Shown here: positions 1 through 7,418 of the stretch, piece by piece | Position numbering within the stretch: position 1 is the first letter of the stretch | Layout: each line of letters opens with the position of its first letter | The notes under the pieces: generated by a model | Told to the model about the DNA's origin: nothing | Databases searched by the model: none | What the model saw: only the letters and a program-made list of their open reading frames with translations | DNA from: Coriobacteriia bacterium | GTDB taxonomy: Bacteria > Actinomycetota > Coriobacteriia > Coriobacteriales > Eggerthellaceae | Reading direction: 5' to 3' | NCBI GenBank assembly: GCA_030540225.1 | Contig: JAUNWQ010000008.1 | Coordinates: forward strand, 3,248 to 45,167 | DNA: 41,920 bases | Translations under genes and position numbers: made by a program

Positions 1-329
1 ATGAGGTCCTTCAACGCGGGACCGTACGTGTCAATCACCTCATGAAGGCGATACAGAATCGGATCGGTATTGCCCTTGTAAGGGTGCTCGGTGAGGAAAG
101 CCGTCTTCTCTGCCGCGATTCCCAAAGCCTCGGCAAGCTTCTGGGCATACTCTTCCGGTACGAACTGCTGTCCTTCGAAGGCGGAAGCGAGCCAAACTTT
201 GTTCACCCCGATTTTTTCGGCAAGTTCCTGATATGAAAGTCCGGCGGCCTTTTTCGCCTCCTTCAAAGCATCGAGGTCATCGGCATGCTGCAGTCGGATA
301 AGGTAGTCGGCGTTGCTCATGGGGGTCAT
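1..329 (-). CDS. cynS: Cyanate hydratase (cyanase), 3' end beyond window
   Basis: Cyanase converts cyanate and bicarbonate to ammonia and CO2 in the cytoplasm. The visible 109 residues cover the N-terminal helical DNA-binding-like domain (KKAAGLSYQELAEKIGV) and the start of the catalytic domain. The segment TDPILYRLHEVIDTYGPALK matches the E. coli CynS segment carrying the catalytic Arg and Glu (YRFYE in E. coli, YRLHE here). The catalytic Ser and the C-terminus lie beyond base 1. The chosen ATG at 329 follows a purine-rich GAGAGGA; a second in-frame ATG lies three codons in. An amidase gene upstream on the same strand also yields ammonia, which suggests nitrogen scavenging or detoxification. 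Identification is firm; the short signal-peptide-like ORF lies between the two genes. Confidence 0.9.
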   Translation of the reverse strand, partial: MTPMSNADYLIRLQHADDLDALKEAKKAAGLSYQELAEKIGVNKVWLASAFEGQQFVPEEYAQKLAEALGIAAEKTAFLTEHPYKGNTDPILYRLHEVIDTYGPALKDL

Positions 330-702
330 GATGTAGTCCTCTCTACTCAAGCCAGTCGATAGGAGATAGCCGAATGCGGCTCTTTGAATTCCCGTCGATT
401 GAATTACCGTGCCATCGGGCACAGTCTACCCCTCAAACGTTTCGAAAGGATTGCCCGAAACGCAGCTTTGGTTCTCAACAGCTTAGCGACGCTTCCCCAA
501 AATCGTCGCACCACGACTTGTGGTAAGTGTATCCTACGACACTCAAACAGACCAGACGGACTCCCCCATTCTTTTGGCGAGGTCTTTCATTACGTAAACA
601 CTCCGAATCGCAAGCCATGCATTCAAGAAGGCAAACCCCCTTCCTTTTCGAGTTCGGATGAAGAAGAAGGGGGCAATCACCGCGCTTTAAGCTGGGCTTA
701 CT
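330..702. other. Intergenic spacer upstream of cynS
   Basis: No credible gene is seen here. The plus-strand open frame across it has atypical composition and no supporting start site. The spacer holds a GC hairpin (636-673) and a small stem GTGCC-ATCG-GGCAC near 410-425. No convincing -35/-10 pair for cynS was found, although its promoter must lie here if cynS is not read from the amidase gene. Confidence 0.5.
636..673 (-). terminator. Terminator-like hairpin downstream of the short ORF
   Basis: Read on the minus strand, CCCCCTTC and GAAGGGGG form an 8-bp stem with a loop of about 22 nt, followed by TTTGCC. The stem is strong but the loop is long and the U-run short, so this is a moderate terminator call for the amidase transcription unit. 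Confidence 0.5.
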
Positions 703-840
703 CTAGGATTCCCCAATCGACGGCGCGCGCGAGGACCACGGCGGCGCTTTCTCGGCGGGCACGAGGGGACAAAGCGATACGGTCAGAACTGTGGCGAGCA
801 GTGGCTTTAAGACCTTCTCGGCGGGCTTGGAAGCGCTCAT
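703..840 (-). CDS. Short ORF with signal-peptide-like N-terminus, possibly a truncated secreted protein
   Basis: This 45-codon ORF has a good ribosome site (AAGGA, 7 nt before ATG) and starts 9 bp after the amidase stop. Its N-terminus is basic (KPAEKVLK), followed by a hydrophobic stretch (LLATVLTVSLCPLVPA) and a plausible signal-peptidase site near PAEKA. It ends about 15 residues later. That looks like the 5' end of an exported-protein gene whose body has been lost, or a genuine tiny secreted peptide. I do not recognise a family. Nothing similar to a mature domain is visible in the downstream spacer. Existence as a translated unit is inferred from the ribosome site and signal-like sequence. 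Confidence 0.4.
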   Translation of the reverse strand: MSASKPAEKVLKPLLATVLTVSLCPLVPAEKAPPWSSRAPSIGES

Positions 841-849
841 ATTCATTCC

Positions 850-1746
850 TTATAACGAAAAGCCGATAGCGTCGAGCACGTATTTCGGGACCATGAAGCG
901 AACCGTCTTCTCGGGATCGACCATCTGGCAGATGCGTACGTCGGCTACAAGCGAAAGCAGCATGACAAGGTCAGCTTCCGACTCGTTGGTGCGCGATGCA
1001 AGCAAATCGACCATTTGCTGAACCGCGAGTTCGGCAGCCTTATCGAGCGATTCGGCGGAAACGATGATGCCGAAATGCGTTTCGTTCTCGATCAGGGGGT
1101 TCGAGACCGAAAGCTCGGGCAACGCGGTCAGCGTCACCGTCGCATAACCGGCAACTTCCGCGCCCGATACGCTCACCTCGCCATCGCCCATGACAGCATG
1201 CATGTCGCCGCACCCGAACAGCGCACCGTCGACGGCAACGGGGAAATACAGCGTTGCACCTGCGGCGATGGCGGTGTTGTCCATGTTGCCGCCATGCTTG
1301 CCCGGCGTCCCGCAATTGACCGGCTCGCCTTCGGGGGCAACACCGATGACGCCGATCATCGGGGCAACCGGGATGCTCAGACGATCATCCCACACGACCT
1401 TTCCGTCCTCAACCTTGCAGAAATGCGTCGCCCAGTCACTGAAGCGGTCACCGCAAACACCCTCGTCTTTTCCGGTGCAAGAACTTGTCTGCGCATCGAG
1501 TTCGATATTGTCGATATGGACCTTCAGCGTGCCGCCTGCAACAGCGCCTTCGACATAAATCGGGCCCGTGGCGGGGTTGATCGCCTCCCAGTCAATTTCG
1601 CTCAGTTGATCTTCGGGGCCTTGTAGCTGGTTGCCGAAGCAGTCCTTCGTGCGGATGCGCACCGTCTCGCCCGACGGCACTTTCAGCACCGGCTCCAAAT
1701 CCTTGTCGAAAGAAAACAGTGTCTTGGAATCATCAAGTTCAATCAT
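850..1746 (-). CDS. Acetamidase/formamidase family protein
   Basis: Predicted cytoplasmic amidase that hydrolyses short amides such as formamide or acetamide to the acid and ammonia. The 298-residue length and the order of conserved blocks fit the FmdA/AmdA family: VPSGETVRIRTKDCFGNQ near the N-terminus, NPATGPIYVEGAVAGGTL, IGVIGVAPEG, GKHGGNMD, GALFGCGDMHAVMGDGEV and ENETHFGII. The GGNMD and GDMHAVMGDGE segments carry the metal/active-site residues of the family. The start at 1746 is preceded by AGGGAGA at good spacing. The thioesterase lies 33 bp upstream on the same strand. Substrate within the family cannot be told from sequence; cyanase nearby supports a role in ammonia release from small nitrogen compounds. 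Confidence 0.88.
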   Translation of the reverse strand: MIELDDSKTLFSFDKDLEPVLKVPSGETVRIRTKDCFGNQLQGPEDQLSEIDWEAINPATGPIYVEGAVAGGTLKVHIDNIELDAQTSSCTGKDEGVCGDRFSDWATHFCKVEDGKVVWDDRLSIPVAPMIGVIGVAPEGEPVNCGTPGKHGGNMDNTAIAAGATLYFPVAVDGALFGCGDMHAVMGDGEVSVSGAEVAGYATVTLTALPELSVSNPLIENETHFGIIVSAESLDKAAELAVQQMVDLLASRTNESEADLVMLLSLVADVRICQMVDPEKTVRFMVPKYVLDAIGFSL

Positions 1747-1779
1747 GAGAAATCTCCCTTTCAAACGTTGCCGTTATTC

Positions 1780-2223
1780 TCATTGATAATCTGGCCCGAG
1801 CGCCGCTTTATAGCGCTCGTAAAGCTCCGGTACCGCCTTTTTCATGCTCACCGGCTTGAAATCATCGCGCCGAATAAGACAATGCTCGCTCATTCCTGTC
1901 GCAAACGGCTTCGCCACGTCGAAATCGAGCGCTTCTCCATCGAAGACTTTGTAGCGAAACTGCACCTTCGTCGGTTTAAGCGCGGTGACGGCAAGCTGCA
2001 CAACGACCTTGTCCCCGTATCGAACGGACTCGCCGTAGTCGCACTCGACATGGAGTACGGGAGAGATAAGTCCCCGCGCTTCCAAGTCCGCATAGGGAAA
2101 TCCTAGCTCAGCGAGATATTTCTCACGAGCATCCTCAAAGTAGAGGATGTAGTTGGCATGATAGACGACTCCCATCATATCGGTTTCGCCGTAGCGAACG
2201 GATATGGGCACATTCAGACGCAT
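1780..2223 (-). CDS. Acyl-CoA thioesterase, 4HBT/YbgC-like hotdog fold
   Basis: Hydrolyses an acyl-CoA to the free acid and CoA. The 147-residue protein has the 4-hydroxybenzoyl-CoA thioesterase signature near residues 9-30 (RYGETDMMGVVYHANYILYF), including the Asp placed as in YbgC and FadM. The rest matches a single hotdog domain (VRYGDKVVVQLAVTAL, FRYKVFDGE). The ATG at 2223 is preferred over an upstream GTG because AGAAGG sits at workable distance from it. The gene is divergent from menA and shares a 92-bp intergenic region with it. In menaquinone-making bacteria a hotdog thioesterase releases dihydroxynaphthoate just before the MenA step; the adjacency makes that role possible but not shown. 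Confidence 0.82.
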   Translation of the reverse strand: MRLNVPISVRYGETDMMGVVYHANYILYFEDAREKYLAELGFPYADLEARGLISPVLHVECDYGESVRYGDKVVVQLAVTALKPTKVQFRYKVFDGEALDFDVAKPFATGMSEHCLIRRDDFKPVSMKKAVPELYERYKAALGPDYQ

Positions 2224-2315
2224 AGCGAGCACACCTTCTAAAAAACGGTAGAATACCTCTTAGTATGGTAGCGCATTGCGGCGCGTTGAGATATCAAGAA
2301 GGGCAAAACGAGACA

Positions 2316-3269
2316 ATGACCGATTCAGCTTCAAGCAAAGACCAGCAACCTTACGAGAGATTCACGTTGAAGATGGCTGTCGAGCTCGCCGCACCGCACA
2401 CATGGCCCGCATCCATTCTGCCCGTGCTCGTCGCCACAAGCTGCGCGGTCGTGCACTCCCCCGCCCTCGACGTCCTTATGGTGTGCGCGCTGCTCGCCAT
2501 CTGCATCCTCATGCAGGCTTCGGTCAACACCTTCAACGACTACTACGACTTCGTCAAAGGCGCAGACAGCGAAGAGGATAATGTCGACATAACCGACGCT
2601 GTGCTCGTGTACAACCATATCAACCCCGCGTCGGCGCTTCGCCTGGCAATTGGATTGCTCGTCGCCGCCTTCGCGATCGGCATCTACGTCATCTATTGCG
2701 CTGGATGGATCCCGCTTGTCCTTGGAATCATCGGCGCAGTGATCGTCATCGCCTATTCCGCAGGCAAAACGCCTATCTCCTACCTTCCCATCGGAGAAGT
2801 GGTAAGTGGGTTCGTCATGGGCGGGCTCATTCCGCTCGCGTGCTACCAAGTCCTCACGGGAGAACTCGATTTCGTCGTGCTTGTCTGGTCGATCCCAACA
2901 ATCATCGGGATCGGGCTCATCATGATGACAAACAACACCTGCGACATCGAGAAAGACATCGAAGTGAGCCGCCGCACGCTGCCGACGCTGCTCGGCCGGC
3001 CGCGCGCTCGCAAGCTCTACCATGCACTCGTCTTCTGCTGGCTCGCTGCGATCGTAGTCGTTGTTGCGGTGTTCTTCTCGCGCGGCGCGATCGTCTTGGT
3101 GTTCGCGCTGTTAGCTTCCTATCCTTTGTTAAAGGCGCTCTTGAGCAACCCTCTCGCTCCCCCGGCCCGCATTGGGGCCATGGCGCAGATCTGCAGCGTG
3201 AACATCGCGCTTGGGTCGTTCTATGCCGCCGCAATCCTCGCGAGCAGCGCCATCGCCTTCATCGCCTAA
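2316..3269 (+). CDS. menA: 1,4-dihydroxy-2-naphthoate polyprenyltransferase (UbiA family)
   Basis: Membrane prenyltransferase that joins a polyprenyl chain to 1,4-dihydroxy-2-naphthoate to make demethylmenaquinone. The 317-residue protein has eight or nine hydrophobic segments and the two UbiA Asp-rich motifs: NTFNDYYDFVKGAD in the first cytoplasmic loop and NNTCDIEKDIEVSRRTLP in the second. The first binds Mg-diphosphate and is intact. The start at ATG 2316 is chosen because translation from 2265 would add a hydrophilic leader without a ribosome site; ATG 2373 is an alternative. It is the only plus-strand host protein gene in the window and is convergent with the universal stress gene. A menaquinone-based anaerobic respiratory chain is implied. 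Confidence 0.88.
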   Translation: MTDSASSKDQQPYERFTLKMAVELAAPHTWPASILPVLVATSCAVVHSPALDVLMVCALLAICILMQASVNTFNDYYDFVKGADSEEDNVDITDAVLVYNHINPASALRLAIGLLVAAFAIGIYVIYCAGWIPLVLGIIGAVIVIAYSAGKTPISYLPIGEVVSGFVMGGLIPLACYQVLTGELDFVVLVWSIPTIIGIGLIMMTNNTCDIEKDIEVSRRTLPTLLGRPRARKLYHALVFCWLAAIVVVVAVFFSRGAIVLVFALLASYPLLKALLSNPLAPPARIGAMAQICSVNIALGSFYAAAILASSAIAFIA

Positions 3270-3341
3270 GAGGCCGCCAAAGCGTCAATGCCTCGACCCT
3301 ATTGACGGCAGTACGCGCGAGCACTCATATTCCCGTCGCAT

Positions 3342-3384
3342 AAAAATGCCCTGCACCCCGAAGGTTGGCATCGGAATGCAGGGC
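3342..3384 (-). terminator. Intrinsic terminator of the universal stress gene
   Basis: Perfect 8-bp stem GCCCTGCA/TGCAGGGC (3348-3355 and 3377-3384). On the minus strand it is followed by ATTTTTA. It lies 37 bp after the minus-strand universal stress gene. The plus-strand side lacks a T-run, so it is probably one-directional. Confidence 0.8.
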
Positions 3385-3420
3385 GCATATCGCTTTCGCG
3401 AACGACCACGTGGGAAGGCG

Positions 3421-3867
3421 TTACTTCGTCACGAGAACGGGAATCTCCGACTCGCGAAGAACCGCCGTCGAAACGCTGCCCAACATCGAGCGGACAGCAC
3501 CCAAGCCGCGGCTTCCCATGACGATGAGCCCGCAGCCCTCCGCCTTCGCAATCGAGATTATCAGCTCATGCGGTTTGCCAAACGCAACGCGCAGCGTCGT
3601 GACTTCCTCATGGCCGACGACGCGATCGCCGACGTTCTTCTTCAAATTGGAAAGCGCTTCCTCTTCGTCGCCGATAGAGGTGAGAAGAACGCCCGCAGCG
3701 CGCGCGGCTGCATTGAACGCTGGGTCACCCGTCTTCGCCAAATCCGTGACCGTGACGACGACCACACCTTCGGCCAAGCCGTGATCGACGAGCTCATAAG
3801 CGTCAGCAAGCGCGCGGTTCGAAGCGTCGGAGCAATCGTAACCTACGAGAATCTTTGAGTATCCCAT
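3421..3867 (-). CDS. Universal stress protein (UspA family)
   Basis: Single-domain 148-residue UspA-fold protein. It begins with the typical first strand KILVGYDCSDASNRAL and ends with the nucleotide-binding signature G-2x-G-9x-G(S/T), seen as GSRGLGAVRSMLGSVS near residues 118-133. It therefore probably belongs to the ATP-binding branch. A GAGAGG ribosome site precedes ATG 3867. It is a stand-alone gene with its own terminator, convergent with menA. The specific stress or partner cannot be told from sequence. Confidence 0.9.
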   Translation of the reverse strand: MGYSKILVGYDCSDASNRALADAYELVDHGLAEGVVVVTVTDLAKTGDPAFNAAARAAGVLLTSIGDEEEALSNLKKNVGDRVVGHEEVTTLRVAFGKPHELIISIAKAEGCGLIVMGSRGLGAVRSMLGSVSTAVLRESEIPVLVTK

Positions 3868-3928
3868 GATGAAACCTCTCTTTCATACGACGACGAGAAC
3901 GCCGCCTATCCCCTAGTCGGACAGGTTA

Positions 3929-4846
3929 TCAAATCCAGGCTATCTGGATTCTACCATGAAGGTCCTTAAGCGAGAAGCAAGAAAGAAGCTGCTCGGGATT
4001 TGCTGGATCTGCCGTGGGTGCAAGGCCCGTGATCCCTGCGATATGTCCGATAATCGCCTCAGGGGAGCCGTACCTTGCGAGCAAGGCATCAAGCGATGCG
4101 TCGCGATCGCGCTTCGAGAGGCGACGGTCGCGCTCGGCGACGAGGAGTGGGATGTGGCCGTAGGCGGGATGCGGCAGGCTAAGCAGGTTCTGAAGGTAGA
4201 TTTGCTGCGGGGTCGAGCATAGCAAGTCGACGCCCCTCACCACGCTGTTCACCCCCTGTGCGGCATCGTCGACGACGACGGCGAGCTGATAAGCGAAAGC
4301 TTGGTCGGAGCGGCGAACGAGGAAGTCGCCGCAATCGCGCTCAAGGTTTTGGGAGTAATCGCCCTGGATGGTGTCATGAAACGAAATGATCTCGTCAGGT
4401 GTTCGCAGCCGCATGGCAGGCATTCGCCCCGAAGCCTCCTTCGCCGCTCGCTCCTTGACGGAAAGCGACCGGCAGGTTCCCGGATAGACGAGCTTTTCCC
4501 CGCGATGAGGGGCAGATGCCGCATGCAAGTCTGCGCGCGTGCAGTAGCAGGGGTAGATAAGGCCCCTCCCCTTGAGCGAATCGAAGGCGGCGGCGTAGGC
4601 CTCGTCCCTATCGTGTTGAAAGAAGGGGCCGCGATCCCATGTCAAGCCAAGCATCTCGAAGTCGCGTTGCACTGCGTCGATATACTTCGGCTTCGAGCGC
4701 TCGCGGTCCAAATCCTCGATGCGCAGAACGATATCGCCACCCTGGGACTTCGCGACGAGCCACGCCGTAAGCGCAGCGTAGATGTTGCCCGCATGCATGC
4801 GCCCCGTGGGCGACGGAGCAAAACGCCCGACCACCTTCTCGCTCAC
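3929..4846 (-). CDS. gluQ: Glutamyl-Q tRNA(Asp) synthetase
   Basis: Paralogue of glutamyl-tRNA synthetase lacking the anticodon-binding domain; it attaches glutamate to the queuosine base of tRNA-Asp. The 305-residue length equals the truncated GluQ form. Class I signatures are present: RFAPSPTGRMHAGN (HIGH-equivalent HAGN) and RLSKRD (KMSKS-like). The zinc site CYC at about residues 101-103 with Y...C in YPGTC fits the GluQ pattern. The start is GTG at 4846; no better ATG precedes the RFAPSPTG block. The last 19 coding bases form a small inverted repeat (AATCCAG/CTGGATT, 3932-3950). Function is well supported by family architecture. Confidence 0.88.
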   Translation of the reverse strand: MSEKVVGRFAPSPTGRMHAGNIYAALTAWLVAKSQGGDIVLRIEDLDRERSKPKYIDAVQRDFEMLGLTWDRGPFFQHDRDEAYAAAFDSLKGRGLIYPCYCTRADLHAASAPHRGEKLVYPGTCRSLSVKERAAKEASGRMPAMRLRTPDEIISFHDTIQGDYSQNLERDCGDFLVRRSDQAFAYQLAVVVDDAAQGVNSVVRGVDLLCSTPQQIYLQNLLSLPHPAYGHIPLLVAERDRRLSKRDRDASLDALLARYGSPEAIIGHIAGITGLAPTADPANPEQLLSCFSLKDLHGRIQIAWI

Positions 4847-4918
4847 CGCATAACCCCTTTCGCTCCCTCATGATGCGAAAACAAGAACAGACCCCGAGCC
4901 CCGCGCAAGCCAGAGCCC

Positions 4919-4957
4919 CAAAACAACGATGCCGACGACAAACGCCGCCGGCATCGA
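4919..4957 (-). terminator. Intrinsic terminator after paaK1
   Basis: Stem CGATGCCG/CGGCATCG (4928-4935 and 4950-4957), followed on the minus strand by TTGTTTTGG. It sits 15 bp after the paaK1 stop and closes the ior/paaK transcription unit before gluQ. Confidence 0.75.
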
Positions 4958-4972
4958 ATAAGACCAGAAGCG

Positions 4973-6364
4973 CTACTTGCGCAGGTCCTTTACGTGTTTC
5001 GTCTTTCCGGTCGAGCGCTCGATGCCACCCGGCTCGACAAGCTTCACCTTCACGCCAACAAGCAGCGTGCCTTTGAGCTTTTCGGCGACCATCTGGCGGA
5101 AATCGTCCATCACCTCGAACGAGTCGCTGAATGCCTCAGGCTTGAGCTCGACGTTGACCGTCATGCGATCAAGACCGGTCTCATTGTCAACCACAATGAG
5201 GTAGTGCGGGGTGACGCCCTCGATGCCCGCGAGCACGTCCTCGACCTGGCTCGGGAACACGTTCGTACCGCGGATGATGAGCATGTCGTCGCAGCGCGCG
5301 CGGACCTTCTGCATGCGCGCATGCGTGCGGCCGCAGCTGCACTTCTCGGTGACAACGCGCGTCAAGTCGTGCGTACGGTAGCGAAGCACAGGGATGCCTT
5401 CTTTGTCGAGCGGCGTCAAGACAAGCTCGCCCATTTCGCCTTCAGGCACGGGCTCGCCGGTCACCGGGTCGACGACCTCCCACAGGAAATGGTCCTCCGC
5501 GATGTGCTGCATATCGCGCTCAGCAAGGCACTCGCCCGACACGCCCGGGCCCATGACCTCGGTCAACCCGTAGTTGTCAGTGCATACGATGTGCATGCGG
5601 CTCTCGATTTCCGCCTTGAGCGCAGGCGGGCAGGGCTCACCGCCGAAGAGACCGACGCGCAACGTCGACTTCTTCCAATCGTAGCCCATCTTTTCCCCCA
5701 CCTCGCAAATATGGAGCGCATAGGTGGGCGTCGCGATGATCACAGTCGTACCGTAGTCCTCGATCATCTGGATATGGCGCTCGGTGTTGCCCGAACCCGC
5801 CGGAATCATCGTGCAGCCAAGTTTCATGCAGCCGTAATGGAGGCCGAAACCGCCGGTGAACATGCCGTAGCCGAATGCCATCTGCACCCGATCGCCCGGG
5901 ACGACGCCCGCCATGCTGGCAAGACGCGCAATGCAGTCGCTCCAAACGGCCATGTCGTGCTTGGTATAGCCAACGACAATCGGCTTGCCCGTCGTTCCCG
6001 AGGACGAGTGCATCTCGACGATCTTGTCGAGCGGCTGGGCGAAAAGCCCATAGGGGAACGTCTCGCGCAGCGCGTTCTTATCGGTGAAGGGAAGCTTGCG
6101 GATATCTTCGAGCGTCTTGATGTCCTCGGGCCTCACACCCATCTCGTTCATCTTGTCGCGATACCACGCCACGTTCTCGTAGGTGTAGGCAACCTGCGCG
6201 ATCAGCTTCTCAAGCTGGATTGCGCGGATGCGCTCGCGGCTCGAGGTCTCCATGGCGCGGTCGAACATGGGAAGCACGTCGAAATTTCCCGCAGCAGCAG
6301 CCTTGAGGGCGGCACCTTTCACGGAGGGATCGAATATCTCTTCAGCGGTACTGTTCACTATCAT
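4973..6364 (-). CDS. paaK: Phenylacetate-CoA ligase family protein (copy 1)
   Basis: AMP-forming arylacetate-CoA ligase that activates phenylacetate-like acids to CoA thioesters. The 463-residue protein has the adenylation P-loop (SSSGTTGKPIVVGYTKHD), the DNYGLTEVMGPG aromatic/AMP pocket, the hinge region YRTHDLTRV, and a C-terminal domain ending GIERSTGKTKHVKDLRK with the likely catalytic Lys. A PaaK-type four-Cys-like patch CSCGRTH is present. ATG 6364 is chosen over the GTG just upstream. It is the last gene of the run iorA-iorB-ACT1-paaK1, 18 bp after ACT1. This context suggests the aryl-CoA it makes, or uses, is the substrate or product of indolepyruvate oxidoreductase. Exact acid specificity is unknown. 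Confidence 0.88.
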   Translation of the reverse strand: MIVNSTAEEIFDPSVKGAALKAAAAGNFDVLPMFDRAMETSSRERIRAIQLEKLIAQVAYTYENVAWYRDKMNEMGVRPEDIKTLEDIRKLPFTDKNALRETFPYGLFAQPLDKIVEMHSSSGTTGKPIVVGYTKHDMAVWSDCIARLASMAGVVPGDRVQMAFGYGMFTGGFGLHYGCMKLGCTMIPAGSGNTERHIQMIEDYGTTVIIATPTYALHICEVGEKMGYDWKKSTLRVGLFGGEPCPPALKAEIESRMHIVCTDNYGLTEVMGPGVSGECLAERDMQHIAEDHFLWEVVDPVTGEPVPEGEMGELVLTPLDKEGIPVLRYRTHDLTRVVTEKCSCGRTHARMQKVRARCDDMLIIRGTNVFPSQVEDVLAGIEGVTPHYLIVVDNETGLDRMTVNVELKPEAFSDSFEVMDDFRQMVAEKLKGTLLVGVKVKLVEPGGIERSTGKTKHVKDLRK

Positions 6365-6382
6365 CACAACTTTCTTAAGCGG

Positions 6383-6805
6383 TTACGCAACGAGATGCGC
6401 AAGATCATCCTGGCCCAGGAGCTCAACGGGCTCGCTTTCGAGCATCCTCTCGGCGGCAGCGACGTCGTTCACCGAGAGGACGATATACGTGCTGATGAGC
6501 GAATAGCTATACGTTACATTGATGTGGCAGTCGGCGATGATTCCCATGACGCGCGCGAGCTCGCCAGGCGTGTCCTCCAAACGCAGCACGAGCACCTCGG
6601 ACTTCGCGCAGGCGGCGTTCTGTTCACGAAGCACCGCGAGCGCCGCATCGGGGTTGTCGACGATGAAGCGCACGATGCCGTAGTCACCGGTATCGGAAGC
6701 GCTGTAACCGCGGACGTTGACACCCGCCTCGACGAAGGAATCGAGCACGCGTACGAGATGGCCGGGCTCGCTTTCGATGAAGACGCTGATTTGAGAAACG
6801 CTCAT
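6383..6805 (-). CDS. Tandem ACT-domain regulatory protein (copy 1)
   Basis: A 140-residue protein made of two ACT folds: residues 1-70 (ISVFIESEPGHLVRVLDSF..AGVNVRGYSASD) and 71-140 (LVLRLEDTPGELARVMGII..CHINVTYSYS). ACT domains bind amino acids; stand-alone tandem ACT proteins are commonly found next to paaK and ior genes. It most likely senses an aromatic amino acid and adjusts the neighbouring ligase or oxidoreductase, by inference from context. An AGAAGGAG ribosome site precedes ATG 6805. It lies 18 bp after iorB and 18 bp before paaK1, so co-translation in one operon is expected. Confidence 0.85.
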   Translation of the reverse strand: MSVSQISVFIESEPGHLVRVLDSFVEAGVNVRGYSASDTGDYGIVRFIVDNPDAALAVLREQNAACAKSEVLVLRLEDTPGELARVMGIIADCHINVTYSYSLISTYIVLSVNDVAAAERMLESEPVELLGQDDLAHLVA

Positions 6806-6823
6806 AAGACCACTCCTTCTCGC

Positions 6824-7405
6824 TTATTCCGCGGAAAACGAGGCACCCAGCTTGAACGCCTCGAGGTTGACATCGAGATACTTCTCGGGAACGCGGGCAG
6901 CGATAACCCGATTCCATACATCCGTCGGGAAGCCGAGAGCGCGTGAGAGCGCGCCGAGCAGCACGACGTTGGCCGCCTTCGTGGTGCCCGCTTTTCGAGC
7001 GAGCTCAGTTGCGGGAATGAGCATGGCCCCCGCATCGCGCAACCGCTCGCGCGCATGCTCGGGCATGGAGGCGCGACCCGTGGCGACGGGAAGCGGCTTG
7101 ATCGACTCGTCGTTCACAAAGAGGCTGCCGCCTTCCTTCACGTAAGGAAGGTTGCGAAGCGCCTCGGTCGTCTCGAACGACACGACGCAGTCCGCCGAGC
7201 CCAGATCGGCGATCATGGACTGGACCTTCTCGCCGAAGCGCACGACGGTGGTCACCGCGCCGCCGCGCTGGGCCATGCCATGGATCTCGGAAACCTTCAC
7301 ATCGAGCCCGCTCTCCTCGGCAGCACGGGCAAGCAAATCGGCAGCGAGAATCGTGCCTTGGCCGCCAACGCCGCAAAGAAGAACCGTTTTCGTGTTCGAA
7401 CTCAT
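6824..7405 (-). CDS. iorB: Indolepyruvate:ferredoxin oxidoreductase, beta subunit
   Basis: Gamma-domain-type subunit of the 2-oxoacid:ferredoxin oxidoreductase that oxidatively decarboxylates aryl pyruvates to aryl-acetyl-CoA with reduction of ferredoxin. The 193-residue length is typical. Recognisable blocks are LLCGVGGQGTILAADLLARA near the N-terminus, EIHGMAQRGGAVTTVVRFG, and the C-terminal NVVLLGALSRALG. The start at ATG 7405 follows an unusual run of eight G on the minus strand that includes the ribosome site. It lies 13 bp after iorA, so the two subunits are co-translated, and 18 bp before ACT1. Confidence 0.93.
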   Translation of the reverse strand: MSSNTKTVLLCGVGGQGTILAADLLARAAEESGLDVKVSEIHGMAQRGGAVTTVVRFGEKVQSMIADLGSADCVVSFETTEALRNLPYVKEGGSLFVNDESIKPLPVATGRASMPEHARERLRDAGAMLIPATELARKAGTTKAANVVLLGALSRALGFPTDVWNRVIAARVPEKYLDVNLEAFKLGASFSAE

Positions 7406-7418
7406 CGGGTCCCCCCCC

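Noticed and set aside
384..869. 161-codon plus-strand frame in the cynS upstream spacer
   Set aside because: No ribosome site, no recognisable domain, overlaps the amidase 3' end and the minus-strand mini-ORF.
4994..6946. 650-codon plus-strand open frame
   Set aside because: Antisense to paaK1 and ACT1; His/Arg-rich composition typical of the opposite strand of a high-GC gene; no ribosome site.
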